Translations under genes and position numbers: made by a program | The notes under the pieces: model-generated | Databases searched by the model: none | Told to the model about the DNA's origin: nothing | The model's input: the letters and a program-made list of their open reading frames with translations, nothing else | DNA from: Spinactinospora alkalitolerans | GTDB taxonomy: Bacteria; Actinomycetota; Actinomycetes; Streptosporangiales; Streptosporangiaceae | Length of the DNA: 64,000 nucleotides | Direction: 5' to 3' | Assembly (NCBI RefSeq): GCF_013408795.1 | Contig: NZ_JACCCC010000001.1 | Coordinates: 3,782,001-3,846,000, forward strand | In this document: positions 53,623 through 64,000 of the stretch, piece after piece | How positions within the stretch are numbered: position 1 is the stretch's first letter | Layout of the letters: each line of letters begins with the position of its first letter

Positions 53623-54093
53623 ATGAGCGCTGACCCTGTGGAGTCCTTCTCCCGTCCCCGTGTGGCCGCCGGTGTGCTGTTCTTCGACGAGCAGGACCAT
53701 GTGATGATGGTGGTTCCCTCCTACAAGGACTATCGCGACATCCCCGGCGGCTACATCGAGCGTGGAGAGACCCCCCGCCAGGCGGCGGCCCGGGAGGTCC
53801 TGGAGGAGCTGGGGATCGAACCGCCCATCAGGCGCCTGCTCGCCGTCGACTGGGCGCCCACCCCTTCCGAAGGGGACAAGCAGCTGTTCGTCTTCGATGG
53901 CGGACGGCTGGAGCAGAAGCATCTGGACGCCATCGTCCTCGATCCGGCCGAACTGACCGGTTACGAATTCCATGACGTCACCGCCGTCCACGAACAGACC
54001 ATCCCCCGCCTGGCCCGCAGGATCACCCACGCTGCCCAAGCTCGAGCCAAGGGCACAACCGCGTACCTGGAGAACGGCGAACCGGCCGAATAG
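53623..54093 (+). CDS. NUDIX hydrolase
   Basis: A 156-residue NUDIX protein. The Nudix box GGYIERGETPRQAAAREVLE followed by ELGI matches G-x5-E-x7-REUxEExGU in full. RVAAGVLFFDEQDHVMMVVP is the preceding strand. The substrate (a nucleoside diphosphate derivative) cannot be predicted. It lies 21 nt after the XRE gene. TAGGGT (53611-53616) sits 6 nt before the ATG and there is no Shine-Dalgarno, so it may have its own leaderless transcript. Confidence 0.9.
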   Translation: MSADPVESFSRPRVAAGVLFFDEQDHVMMVVPSYKDYRDIPGGYIERGETPRQAAAREVLEELGIEPPIRRLLAVDWAPTPSEGDKQLFVFDGGRLEQKHLDAIVLDPAELTGYEFHDVTAVHEQTIPRLARRITHAAQARAKGTTAYLENGEPAE

Positions 54094-54169
54094 CCGTTGT
54101 CAGAAGCAGCCGCGACGAGAACGGCCATGAGGGTGCCCTTGTGCCCCGGACTGACCGCGGGGCGGAGGG

Positions 54170-54358
54170 CTACCCGGCCAGGTGGCCGGCCTTGACGGAG
54201 GAGATGAAGGCGTGCCACTCGGAGACTGAGAAGAGGAGCGGCGCCTGCGCCGGAGCTTTGGAGTCACGGATCCCGCACACTCCGGAAACGAGCTGAGCAG
54301 CCTCAACGCATTCGCCGCTTGCCTTGGAATAGCTGCTCTTGTACCACTCTTCGCTCAA
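54170..54358 (-). CDS. DUF397 domain protein
   Basis: A 62-residue DUF397 protein: SEEWYKSSYSKASGECVEAA, then VCGIRDSKAPAQAPLLFSVS and EWHAFISSVKAG. These small actinobacterial proteins are nearly always encoded after a DUF5753-type XRE regulator, as here, and are thought to work with it. Translation starts at TTG 54358, with GAGGTGAGAG just upstream inside the end of the XRE gene (3-nt gap). Confidence 0.9.
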   Translation of the reverse strand: MSEEWYKSSYSKASGECVEAAQLVSGVCGIRDSKAPAQAPLLFSVSEWHAFISSVKAGHLAG

Positions 54359-54361
54359 CTC

Positions 54362-55183
54362 TCACCTCTGTACGCTACGCAGACCTTCCACGGTTTTCGC
54401 GTCTCCGTGGGCTTCCTTGCGTAGCTTATCGAGCACTTGCACGTGTTCTTCCACCTCGCGTGGGTCATCCCGAAACAGTACGCTTTTGTGCTGTTCAACG
54501 TGGACGACGCTGAGAGCGCCGACATCGAGCACGGTGAAGGGACCGGTCTCCATCGCGGCATGTGCGCCTACCTCATACGGCAGCAACTGGATCGTGACGT
54601 GCGGCTCGTCCATGAGGGAGACAACGTGCTCCAGTTGCGCCCGCATCACTTCAGGACCACCCACAGCACGATGGATCGCGGCCTCGTCGATGATCACCCA
54701 TGTCTGTGGGCGGTTCTCCGCCCAGACCCGTTGCCGCTCCATGCGGACTTGGATACGACTCTCGATCTCTTTCTTGTCCGCGCCGGGCATACTGCCGACC
54801 ATCAGTGCCCTCTGGTACGCCTCCGTCTGGAAAAGGCCTGGGATGTGGACGGCGTCATAGCGCTGGATCTTGCAGGCATCGCTCTCCAGCCCGATGTAGG
54901 TGCCGTAGCCGCCTTTGATCCCGTAGCGCTGCCACCATCCTGATTCGCGCGCCTGCTCACGCAGGGCCATGAACCTCTGGGCTTCTTCTTCGGTCGCACC
55001 ATAGAAGTCCAGCAGCGCTTGGAGGTCTCGGCGACGAGGGATGGCTCCGCTCGGATCCTCCCATCGCGTGATGCTGCTTGGCGCCACATCGACGCTCTTG
55101 GCGACATGGTCTCGGGGCTTGTCGCCTCGCAACCTGGCCAGTTCGTGGGCGAGCTGCCAGCGCCCCACCGTAGGACTCCTCAT
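54362..55183 (-). CDS. XRE-family regulator with DUF5753 domain
   Basis: A 273-residue regulator. The helix-turn-helix (residues 8-60) is VGRWQLAHELARLRGDKPRD with SVDVAPSSITRWEDPSGAIP. The DUF5753 domain (residues about 85-265) includes RYDAVHIPGLFQTEAYQRAL, RQRVWAENRPQTWVIIDEAA and FTVLDVGALSVVHVE. Such proteins partner with DUF397 proteins and often with anti-sigma-like ATPases. ATG 55183 lies 7 nt after TAGGGT (55196-55191 on this strand), a leaderless pattern; a start at 55249 would be upstream of that promoter. Confidence 0.92.
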   Translation of the reverse strand: MRSPTVGRWQLAHELARLRGDKPRDHVAKSVDVAPSSITRWEDPSGAIPRRRDLQALLDFYGATEEEAQRFMALREQARESGWWQRYGIKGGYGTYIGLESDACKIQRYDAVHIPGLFQTEAYQRALMVGSMPGADKKEIESRIQVRMERQRVWAENRPQTWVIIDEAAIHRAVGGPEVMRAQLEHVVSLMDEPHVTIQLLPYEVGAHAAMETGPFTVLDVGALSVVHVEQHKSVLFRDDPREVEEHVQVLDKLRKEAHGDAKTVEGLRSVQR

Positions 55184-55337
55184 GTCCAGGACCCTACCGA
55201 GATACCTCTTCACAGTCCATTGCGCTTTTTTGAAATGGACCTTGCACATGGACTCTGCGTGATGGACTATGGACCTACTCGCGGGGATCGTGTTCGCTCC
55301 GTCACTTCTCCGAGCGCCCTATAGCGGGCACAAAAGC

Positions 55338-55371
55338 GGCCCTGGCCAGTGCGCCAACACTGACCAGGGCC
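55338..55371. terminator. 14-bp hairpin upstream of RsbW-like gene
   Basis: Arms 55338-55351 and 55358-55371 pair at 13 of 14 positions with a 6-nt loop, followed by TT. It lies between the divergent XRE and ATPase genes and could be an attenuator or a terminator for read-through. Confidence 0.5.
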
Positions 55372-55405
55372 TTAGCCCTCGACCTGCCACAGACAGGGAG
55401 GACTC

Positions 55406-55897
55406 ATGTCCAACGGTATCGTTCGCATGCCCGAGCCCCCGCGCCACGTCTCCTTGCGGCGGTGCTCCTTCCGGTTCTCCGGCCGGCCGCACAGCATCAA
55501 GGCCGCGCGGGACTGGCTCAGCGTCCGGATGGACATCGCCGGTGTCCCCGAGGAGACGGCCGACACCGCCGTGCTGCTGCTCTCCGAGCTCGCCACCAAC
55601 GCCCTGGTCCACACCGCCAGCGGCGGCGAGGGCGGGGCGTTCTACGTCCGGGCGTTCTTCTTCCACGGACGACTGCGCGTGGAGGTCCGCGACGCGGGCC
55701 GCACCCCCTTCCCCGTCGAGGCCGCCACGCCGGACCCCGATGCCGAGAACGGGCGCGGCCTGCTGCTGGTCGACACCCTCGCCCACCGGTGGGGTCGCTT
55801 CGAGTCCGGGCGCGGGCCGGGCATGTTCTTCGAGCTGCGCTGGAACGCGCAAGCCATCCGCACCGAGCCCGCGCCGACGGCCGAAAGCTTCCGGTGA
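55406..55897 (+). CDS. RsbW-like ATP-binding protein (anti-sigma type)
   Basis: A 163-residue GHKL ATPase of the HATPase_c_2 type. N box: LLLSELATNALVHTASGGEG; G1: VEVRDAGRTPFPV; G2: ENGRGLLLVDTLAHRWGRFE. Actinomycetes encode many of these next to XRE/DUF397 genes, where they may act as anti-sigma kinases. ATG 55406 follows GGGAGG. It is the first of three genes joined by GTGA overlaps. Confidence 0.9.
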   Translation: MSNGIVRMPEPPRHVSLRRCSFRFSGRPHSIKAARDWLSVRMDIAGVPEETADTAVLLLSELATNALVHTASGGEGGAFYVRAFFFHGRLRVEVRDAGRTPFPVEAATPDPDAENGRGLLLVDTLAHRWGRFESGRGPGMFFELRWNAQAIRTEPAPTAESFR

Positions 55898-56148
55898 ACG
55901 CCGTGCCGGGCTACCACCTCTCACCCAGCGACGACGTGCGGCGGCTGCGGGCCGACTTCCCCGACTACCTCATCTGCGAACTCCACGACGAGCACGGACG
56001 GCCCCGCTTCACCGCCACCCGCACGGCCCCGGCCGTCAGCGGCGCGGCCGAGCTGATCATCGCCCCCGAGGCCGAGGCACTGCGCGCCAGGCTCGCCGTC
56101 CAGCCCACCACTCCCCGGCTGCCGAACCGAGGAGGCGAGCGGTCGTGA
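55894..56148 (+). CDS. Small coupled protein 1, unknown function
   Basis: An 84-residue protein (NAVPGYHLSPSDDVRRLRAD, then LICELHDEHGRPRFTATRTA). Its GTG overlaps the ATPase stop as GTGA. No domain recognised; similar small proteins follow RsbW-like genes in other actinomycetes. Confidence 0.65.
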   Translation: MNAVPGYHLSPSDDVRRLRADFPDYLICELHDEHGRPRFTATRTAPAVSGAAELIIAPEAEALRARLAVQPTTPRLPNRGGERS

Positions 56149-56435
56149 TGACCACCACCATGGCGGCCGAACCCGAACAGCCGACGATTCCCCGGGTCCT
56201 GCACCGACTGCGCCGCACCTACCGGCAGCACGGCTGGACCATCTGGCACGGCGAGGCCACCGGCCAGTACTGGGCCGCCCACACCGGTTCCATGGTCCTG
56301 CTGTGCGGCGACAGCGAAACCGAACTCGCCGAGGCGATCAGCCGGTTCCGCCCTCTTCCGCGTCCAAACACCGTCCCGGCCCCGCGCCGACCTCCCCTGC
56401 ACCTCCCGCCCCGCCCGCGCCCACGCGGAGCCTGA
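56145..56435 (+). CDS. Small coupled protein 2, unknown function
   Basis: A 96-residue protein: VLHRLRRTYRQHGWTIWHGE, then ATGQYWAAHTGSMVLLCGDS and a basic, Pro-rich tail. The start is GTG 56145 (GTGA overlap with the previous gene) or the adjacent ATG 56148, with GGAGGCG upstream. No family recognised. A strong terminator follows. Confidence 0.65.
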   Translation: MMTTTMAAEPEQPTIPRVLHRLRRTYRQHGWTIWHGEATGQYWAAHTGSMVLLCGDSETELAEAISRFRPLPRPNTVPAPRRPPLHLPPRPRPRGA

Positions 56436-56439
56436 CCGT

Positions 56440-56486
56440 CGCATGGGTGTGGCCCGGGAGCTGCGCTCCCGGGCCACACCCATGCG
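56440..56486. terminator. 21-bp perfect stem-loop, bidirectional terminator
   Basis: Arms 56440-56460 and 56466-56486 are perfectly complementary with a 5-nt loop (CTGCG). It lies between the converging ends of small protein 2 and hsdS and probably terminates both transcripts. Confidence 0.85.
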
Positions 56487-56503
56487 GGCGTTCCTGTGGA
56501 GCA

Positions 56504-57719
56504 TCAGACGGGAAGGTTCTCCAACTGATCCACCCGCACTCGCCCAGTTAGCAGGTCATCCATCAACCCGGCCTTGAGCTTGCGAAGCTTGCCGAGTTGG
56601 GCACGCTCGGCGGCGATGCGGGCATCGTGGGTTTCGATGACGGAGACGATGCGGTGCTGTTCGTCGAGCGAAGGAACCGCAATCGGACAGGAGCGCACAT
56701 CTCGCTGATTGATACTTGCTTGAGCGATAGCGCTTCTCGCTTGGCTACGGAAATAGCGTAGGCACTTACTCCCACTAAGCATATGGGCCGCGAATGCGGG
56801 AAGAAGCTTTTCCTCTTGCACCTTGACACGCATGATATTCGATTCAAACACAGTCAGCTCGCGCAATCCGCGGACAATAGCCGACTTCCCGACATAATCA
56901 ATCGCATTCACGCGATTAATCACAAGGTCGCTCTCCTTCAACCCATAGAGAGCCCCCTCTTCGGGCGTCACAGAAAGACGCCGCAGCGACCCTGGTTCTG
57001 AAATGACTCCACCACCGAAACCGTCAATACGGAGAATTGGAATCCCTGAACCCCCATACGCAGACTGATGCTTGTAGAGTCCATTCTGCGGGCCTGAAAT
57101 AATATATGAACCGAGATCTTCCAAGAAGCAGGGAGAGTCGATCAGGCTCGATACCGCCCCCACTCTCAGGATATCCATCTTAACGGCAGTTCTCTCAGCA
57201 GCATCGATGGACTCATCCACCGCATCCAGCACCTCGACGATCTTCCGCTGTTCCGGTAACGGAAGGAGGGGCAGCTTGACATCAGCCACCGCTCGCGTCT
57301 CCAGCCTCTTCGTTCCGTGGCCGGACTCGTCTGCGGATCGCAGGAAGAAGTCACTGCGCGACAGCAGGAAGTATGCGAGGTAGCGGCCGTCGATCCCCTC
57401 TCCGGGGATGATCGCCTTGCAGTCCTGACCGAAGGCGACCGGACGCCCTGTTATACCGACCCGGAACTCGTTCTTCAGCGACATGCCCCGGACGACGAAC
57501 ATCACCGTCCCCTCAGGGACCAGTCGGCTCCCCGAGCGGACCCCGAGTTCGGTTACACGTCGCTCGGAGTCGTTTATCTCGAAGCTCTTCAGGCTTGCCG
57601 CGCTGATCCACGGGATGTTTCCGCCCCAGTACCGGTCTTCTCCGGTGTCTGGCGTTCCTCCTGAGAGCCATCGCCCTGCATGACGCAATTCGATCGACGC
57701 ACTGCCAGAGAAACCGGCA

Positions 57720-57733
<14 letters not shown>
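56504..57733 (-). CDS. hsdS: Type I restriction system specificity subunit S
   Basis: A 409-residue HsdS with two target-recognition domains. TRD1 (residues 1-165): [20 protein letters not shown] and [20 protein letters not shown], ending [20 protein letters not shown] in a conserved helix. TRD2 (about 200-370): [31 protein letters not shown], ending [20 protein letters not shown]. The DNA for TRD2 (about 56690-57200) is clearly less GC-rich than its surroundings, suggesting recombination of the recognition domain. It overlaps hsdM by 14 nt. Confidence 0.92.
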
Positions 57734-60194
<2,461 letters not shown>

Positions 60195-60297
60195 CGGGTC
60201 CCCTCTTGACGTGTGCGCGCCGATGCCTCAAGGCGCGCGACTCAGCCTAGAGGGACGGGTCCGACGGTTTCATCCGGACACCGGAAACCGCACCGCG

Positions 60298-62400
60298 TCA
60301 CGCCCCGTCGGCGTTCTCCCTGAGCGCCCGCTCGGCGAGCTCGACCAGCGACCCCTCGCCGGGAACGAACCAGTGCTTCGGCCCCTGCACCGCCTTACCC
60401 GCGCGGTCCCCCATCGCCTGCCGCAGCATGTGCAGGGCGAGATTGCTCGGCGAGTAGCGCTGTCCGTCCGCGCTCCACAGCAGCGGTTGGGAACTGTCGT
60501 TGTTCCAGGTGGCCCAGCGGCGATCCTGATCCTCGGCCAGCCAGGCGCGCATGCCCTTGCGCTGGGGACCGGTCTGCGGACGGAACTCCAGGAGCGTGCC
60601 GTCGGGAATGGTTCCGGCGTTGACCAGGGTGGTGACCGTCCGAGGCCGCCGCGACTTCTTCGGTCGGAGGTAGGGAGCGGGCACCGTCGGGGAGCTCTCG
60701 CCCACCTGGAGGTGGTGCAGCACCAGCTCGGTGAGCCTGGCACAGCGCTCGGCGCTCTTGAACGTGGTGAGAGGGTAACTGGCCGACCCGAATTCGGCGT
60801 CCACGTAGTGGATCGTCAGATCGAGCACGAGCTCCACCAGGTCCGCCGCGTTCTCCAGCTCGGTCTCCCAGTCGGCGTCCAGGTCGCCGATCTCGCTGGT
60901 GTCGGTGTGCTGGAAGACCAGGTGCGCGATCAGCAGCTTCCCCTGCTCCGCGATCGCCGCGCCGCGCCCCTCCCTCCTCTCCGCCGCAGCCACCAGTCTT
61001 TCCTGGACCACCCGGAGCAGCAGGACGCTGTTCCACACCTTCGCCGCGGAGGGAGACGCCCCGAACAGCTTCTTGTACAGGGGATCCTCACCGGGCCCCC
61101 ACAACGTGTTCTCGTTCTCCTTCACCCGGGCGACCCAGTCGGGGCGCGAGTGGGCGCACAGCAGTGCGAGAGCGGCCTCCACCACGGTGCAGCCGGCCTC
61201 CTGGGAGGGGATGATCTGCTCGCCCCGCTTCAGTGCGTAGGTCTTGCCCAGAGACATGGCGATCTCATCGCGCAGTCCGGCCTGAACCGGATCGAGGGCG
61301 ACGAAGTCGCGCTGCTCCACCTGGTTCTGGGTGTTGGTGGCGGTGGTGACGCTCTTTCCGAAGTCCTCGGGGCATCCTTCCAGCGAGATGAACCGCACGC
61401 TGATCTGGCCTTGGTCACCGACCTCGGGCCGATCCCGGACGGCCCGGTGCACGGCGGCCACCGTCTGCGCGCCGTTGACGATGCTCGCGCCCCTGATCGT
61501 GAGCTCGGCACTCCCTCCCGCGACACCGCTGTACTTCACACTTCGATGCACGGACTCCGCGAGGACGGTGATGCCGTTGTTGAAGTACCAGAAATGCTTA
61601 GGGGATTCCTGCAATGTGGTGATGAGCTCCTGATTGACCCGAGTGACACCGAGCGACCTGCGGATGTTCTGATCGAACAGCCGGTCGCCGTGCTCGTCGT
61701 ACCATCTCCTGATCTGGCCGGCCGGCACCGTGCCGAAGAACGCTCTGAAGGGCCCGTTGTGCTCGCTGCAACGGTCCACCATGACGTCCAGGTCGATCTT
61801 GACGTGTTCGACGCCTGCTTTGACGATCTTCTGGAAGTCGTTGAGGTGCAGGTACCGGACGTCGACGATCTCGCTGCCGTGCAGCTCCACCAGGTAGTCC
61901 AGACGAGCGCGGAGTTCCTCGTTCACCGGCTCGTTGCCCAGCACCGCGACAACCAGGGTGATCTTGACGGCGGGGTTCTCGATCGCCTCCAGAACATCGG
62001 GCCAGAGTTTCTGGAAACGCTCGTTGAAGCCATCGACCTCGGTCGAAAGGATCTTGCCGACTCCCTCGCAGAACTTCAGCGTCGCACCGAGATCGAGGGT
62101 GCCGTTGCCTTTCGACCGCCATTTCGACTGCACCAGCCACATCCTCGACCTGGTGCTGTCGACGTGGACGGCGTCGATTCCCCCGTCACCGGCTCCGTCG
62201 ATGACCGACGCGCCGGCTTCGGCGAGGTCGCAGCCGGAGAGGTGTTTCACCGCGAGTGCGGCGAGCGCGCGGGTCAGGCACTCAGGCGGAGGATCCTCAT
62301 CTTCGAGGGAGCGACCGGGGAGATCACTGAAGTCGACGACATCGGCGAAGTGGCGCTGCAGGGCGTTCTGGACGTGTCGCACGGCGATGGGGGCTGCCAT
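60298..62400 (-). CDS. AIPR-family (abortive phage resistance) protein
   Basis: A 700-residue AIPR-family protein. The N-terminal region has a Mrr-like nuclease signature, DGAGDGGIDAVHVDSTRSRM followed by WLVQSKW (Asp near 75, Q-x-K near 90). The AIPR core follows: GDRLFDQNIRRSLGVTRVNQ, SPKHFWYFNNGITVLAESVH, LTIRGASIVNGAQTVAAVHR and SVTTATNTQNQVEQRDFVAL. Family members are linked to abortive infection and often accompany restriction systems. It lies just upstream of hsdM on the same strand, 103 nt away. The C-terminal 100 residues have no known domain. Confidence 0.9.
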   Translation of the reverse strand: MAAPIAVRHVQNALQRHFADVVDFSDLPGRSLEDEDPPPECLTRALAALAVKHLSGCDLAEAGASVIDGAGDGGIDAVHVDSTRSRMWLVQSKWRSKGNGTLDLGATLKFCEGVGKILSTEVDGFNERFQKLWPDVLEAIENPAVKITLVVAVLGNEPVNEELRARLDYLVELHGSEIVDVRYLHLNDFQKIVKAGVEHVKIDLDVMVDRCSEHNGPFRAFFGTVPAGQIRRWYDEHGDRLFDQNIRRSLGVTRVNQELITTLQESPKHFWYFNNGITVLAESVHRSVKYSGVAGGSAELTIRGASIVNGAQTVAAVHRAVRDRPEVGDQGQISVRFISLEGCPEDFGKSVTTATNTQNQVEQRDFVALDPVQAGLRDEIAMSLGKTYALKRGEQIIPSQEAGCTVVEAALALLCAHSRPDWVARVKENENTLWGPGEDPLYKKLFGASPSAAKVWNSVLLLRVVQERLVAAAERREGRGAAIAEQGKLLIAHLVFQHTDTSEIGDLDADWETELENAADLVELVLDLTIHYVDAEFGSASYPLTTFKSAERCARLTELVLHHLQVGESSPTVPAPYLRPKKSRRPRTVTTLVNAGTIPDGTLLEFRPQTGPQRKGMRAWLAEDQDRRWATWNNDSSQPLLWSADGQRYSPSNLALHMLRQAMGDRAGKAVQGPKHWFVPGEGSLVELAERALRENADGA

Positions 62401-62456
62401 GCCCGAAAGCCTATCGACGCGGTTTCATCCGCGCCGATATTTCCGCGTTCTCAGCC

Positions 62457-62924
62457 CTACCGGGCTGGGCCGGTCGTCAGCTTGGCGACGGCCTGGTCGT
62501 ACTGCTCCTGGGTGAGCGCGCCCTGCTGGAGCAGCGTGTGCAGTTGCCGGATCTGCTCAGGAACGCTCGGTGCGGCCGCCTGGGGGACGCCGGCCCTGGC
62601 GATCGCCTGATTGACCGCCGCGTGAAGCTCCTCGAAGTCGGGCTGGTGTCTCTTCAGGAAGTAGACCGACTGCGTGTGCTCGACCACCCGTTTCTTGCGC
62701 TGATCACGCCGCGCCTTGCGGTCTTTCCTTTCGGTGACCACGAATTCGATGAATCCGTTCTTCTGGAGATCCGAGCCCTTGAACCGGATGTGGGAGATCG
62801 TGCTGACGTGCATCCGGCTCTCTCTGCCACCGCTGAACAGCGCGCTGGGGCCCTTCCTGCGGAGGGTCACCCACTCGCCGTCGAAGCTCACGGCATTGCC
62901 CAGGTAGCCCTTGGCGTATATCAC
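62457..62924 (-). CDS. DUF4429/SHOCT-domain protein
   Basis: A 155-residue protein. The N-terminal part (AKGYLGNAVSFDGEWVTLRR, SRMHVSTISHIRFKGSDLQK, NGFIEFVV) is a DUF4429-like, PH-type fold. The C terminus (SVPEQIRQLHTLLQQGALTQ, EQYDQAVAKLTTG) is a SHOCT motif, a short helical oligomerisation element. GTG 62924 (MIYAKGYLGN) has GGAG upstream; ATG 62975 is the alternative. Such proteins are common in actinomycete mobile and defence regions, with unknown role. Confidence 0.8.
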   Translation of the reverse strand: MIYAKGYLGNAVSFDGEWVTLRRKGPSALFSGGRESRMHVSTISHIRFKGSDLQKNGFIEFVVTERKDRKARRDQRKKRVVEHTQSVYFLKRHQPDFEELHAAVNQAIARAGVPQAAAPSVPEQIRQLHTLLQQGALTQEQYDQAVAKLTTGPAR

Positions 62925-62975
62925 GCATCTCCAATCACGGGGGAAGTGTGGAGCAGGGGCACGCATGATCCCCAA

Positions 62976-63356
62976 ATCCCCAAGCGCTCAACGGGAGACG
63001 ATCCTACCAAGGTAAAGGCGGCCCGTACCTCCGCCGGGAGATCAGAAAGCGGAGAACCGCGAACCTGCTTCCTCACCTCCGGTGACGGACTCCCGCTGAA
63101 ATGCCGGGTGTTCTGCCCGCCGCTGATCGGCCGCACCGACCGGTCCAGGCCGTAGTGGCTCCGCCCCGCGTGCGCGCGGGGCCTGATCCCTGCGCGCCCA
63201 CGTCCGGGGAGGCGGGGCGGCGGTCTCGCGCTCCAGGTGGTCGAGGACGTCGAGGCCGGTGCGGGCCGAGAGACCGGCAAGGGCCATGGGGCTACTTCGG
63301 GCGGCGTTGCCGCGGCCGGAGTCGGCCGCTTCCCTGACGCACGGCGATCACCGGGT
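62976..63356. other. Intergenic region without a supported gene
   Basis: The 380-bp region between the divergent DUF4429 and methyltransferase genes. A minus-strand frame at 63042-63287 starts like a protein (MALAGLSARTGLDVLDHLER) but soon becomes Arg/Ala-rich without recognisable features. No hairpin or RNA gene was seen. Confidence 0.4.
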
Positions 63357-63368
63357 TACCGTTGCACC

Positions 63369-64000
63369 GTGCCTGATGCCGATGACCTGGCCGTCCTGGC
63401 CGACCACTGGGCGTCCGAGGTCCGCGCCGCGAAGCGCGAGCATTTCATTCCCGATGTGACCCGCGCAGGTCCCATGAGCGGCGGCCCGAGCCACTGGGTC
63501 GACCGGACCGCCGACCCGGAGAAGTGGCGGGCGGCGGTCTACAGCGACACCACGATGCTGACCCAGGTGGACGACGGCGCCACGATGCTGGGCCCGGAGG
63601 CTCCTCCGGGGCTGCCCACGAGTTCGAGCACCGCCCCCTCACTCGTCGTCGAGTTCCTGAACCTGCTCGACCCCTACCCGGGCGACCGCGTCCTGGAGGT
63701 CGGCACCGGCACCGGATGGACGGCCGCCCTCCTCGCGGCCCGCCTCGGTCCCGGCGCCGTCACCACGATCGAGGTCGACGACCAGGTCGCCCGGCAGGCG
63801 GCCATGAACCTCAAGCGTTCCGGATACGAGGCCCGCGTCGTCGTCGGCGACGGCGCGGACGGCTGGGCGGAGGGTGCCCCCTACGACCGGGTGCACGTCA
63901 CCTGTGCGGTAGCCGACATCCCCTTCGCGTGGGTGCGGCAGACCCGCCCCGGCGGCGTGATCGCGCTGCCGTGGGCGCCGACACAGGTGTGGGGCCACAA
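63369..64000 (+). CDS. Protein-L-isoaspartate methyltransferase-like enzyme, partial
   Basis: At least 210 residues of an AdoMet-dependent methyltransferase of the isoaspartate-methyltransferase (PCMT-like) group. Motif I is GDRVLEVGTGTGWTAALLAA, followed by VTTIEVDDQVARQAAMNLKR (acidic loop) and EARVVVGDGADGWAEGAPYD. The upstream segment QVDDGATMLGPEAPPGLPTS matches the substrate-binding region of the group. Actinomycetes have many paralogs, some modifying ribosomal peptides. GTG 63369 lies 6 nt after TACCGT (63357-63362), a leaderless pattern. The gene runs past the window end. Confidence 0.85.
   Translation, partial: MPDADDLAVLADHWASEVRAAKREHFIPDVTRAGPMSGGPSHWVDRTADPEKWRAAVYSDTTMLTQVDDGATMLGPEAPPGLPTSSSTAPSLVVEFLNLLDPYPGDRVLEVGTGTGWTAALLAARLGPGAVTTIEVDDQVARQAAMNLKRSGYEARVVVGDGADGWAEGAPYDRVHVTCAVADIPFAWVRQTRPGGVIALPWAPTQVWGH

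Noticed and set aside
63042-63287. 81-residue minus-strand ORF upstream of the methyltransferase
   Set aside because: No clear ribosome site or family, and the composition is typical of random GC-rich sequence after the first 20 residues.

Overview
The window is chromosomal DNA from a very GC-rich actinomycete. The classical o-succinylbenzoate menaquinone genes (menF, menD, menC, menB, menE) argue against Streptomyces, which uses the futalosine route, and fit Nocardiopsaceae (Nocardiopsis, Streptomonospora, Thermobifida and relatives). This placement is inferred from gene content. No rRNA, tRNA, CRISPR array or prophage was found.

Layout. 1-3800: end of a glycoside-hydrolase-like lipoprotein gene, an ArsR/SRPBCC pair, and a small decay zone with a VOC gene broken by TGA and an IS3-type transposase remnant. 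3900-14021: a radical-SAM gene behind a LexA-box-like site, then the scattered men genes, with a PadR/membrane-protein pair and a DUF952-cupin fusion between them. 14446-22378: principal sigma factor, tandem membrane paralogs, GntR, TetR and NarL-type regulators, endonuclease V and a DUF5999 gene. 22429-29796: alpha/beta hydrolase, a 600-bp repeat-rich non-coding island, TPR protein, Uma2 protein, gcvP behind a glycine riboswitch, and a MerR regulator. 30056-35151: DUF151 nuclease, a zinc-ribbon GarA-like FHA protein, a nucleotidyltransferase/phosphomannomutase fusion and a CDP-alcohol phosphatidyltransferase. 35152-36934: a gene-free region with a 72-bp-period repeat array in two inverted blocks and a dre-like palindrome. 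36935-42906: flavohemoprotein, a frameshifted pseudogene, and a cstA / cory-CC-star / arsA operon.

43019-62924 looks like a defence and accessory island: a YgjP-type metallopeptidase, hsdR, then a 9.3-kb insert, then hsdS, hsdM, an AIPR-family gene and a DUF4429/SHOCT gene. The insert holds gltX, an overlapping three-gene operon (archaeal-type S-adenosylmethionine synthetase, alkaline-phosphatase/sulfatase-like enzyme, degenerate glutamyl-tRNA-synthetase-like protein), a divergent XRE regulator, a NUDIX gene, and an XRE/DUF397 pair facing an RsbW-like ATPase with two small coupled genes. The three-gene operon is the best candidate for an undescribed system. The window ends inside an isoaspartate-methyltransferase-like gene.

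Working relations: the men genes convert chorismate to the menaquinone head group. GcvP expression should respond to glycine through the riboswitch. The type I restriction subunits are probably one system split by the insert. At least nine genes have a TAnnnT box 6-8 nt before the start codon and no Shine-Dalgarno sequence, the signature of leaderless mRNAs.
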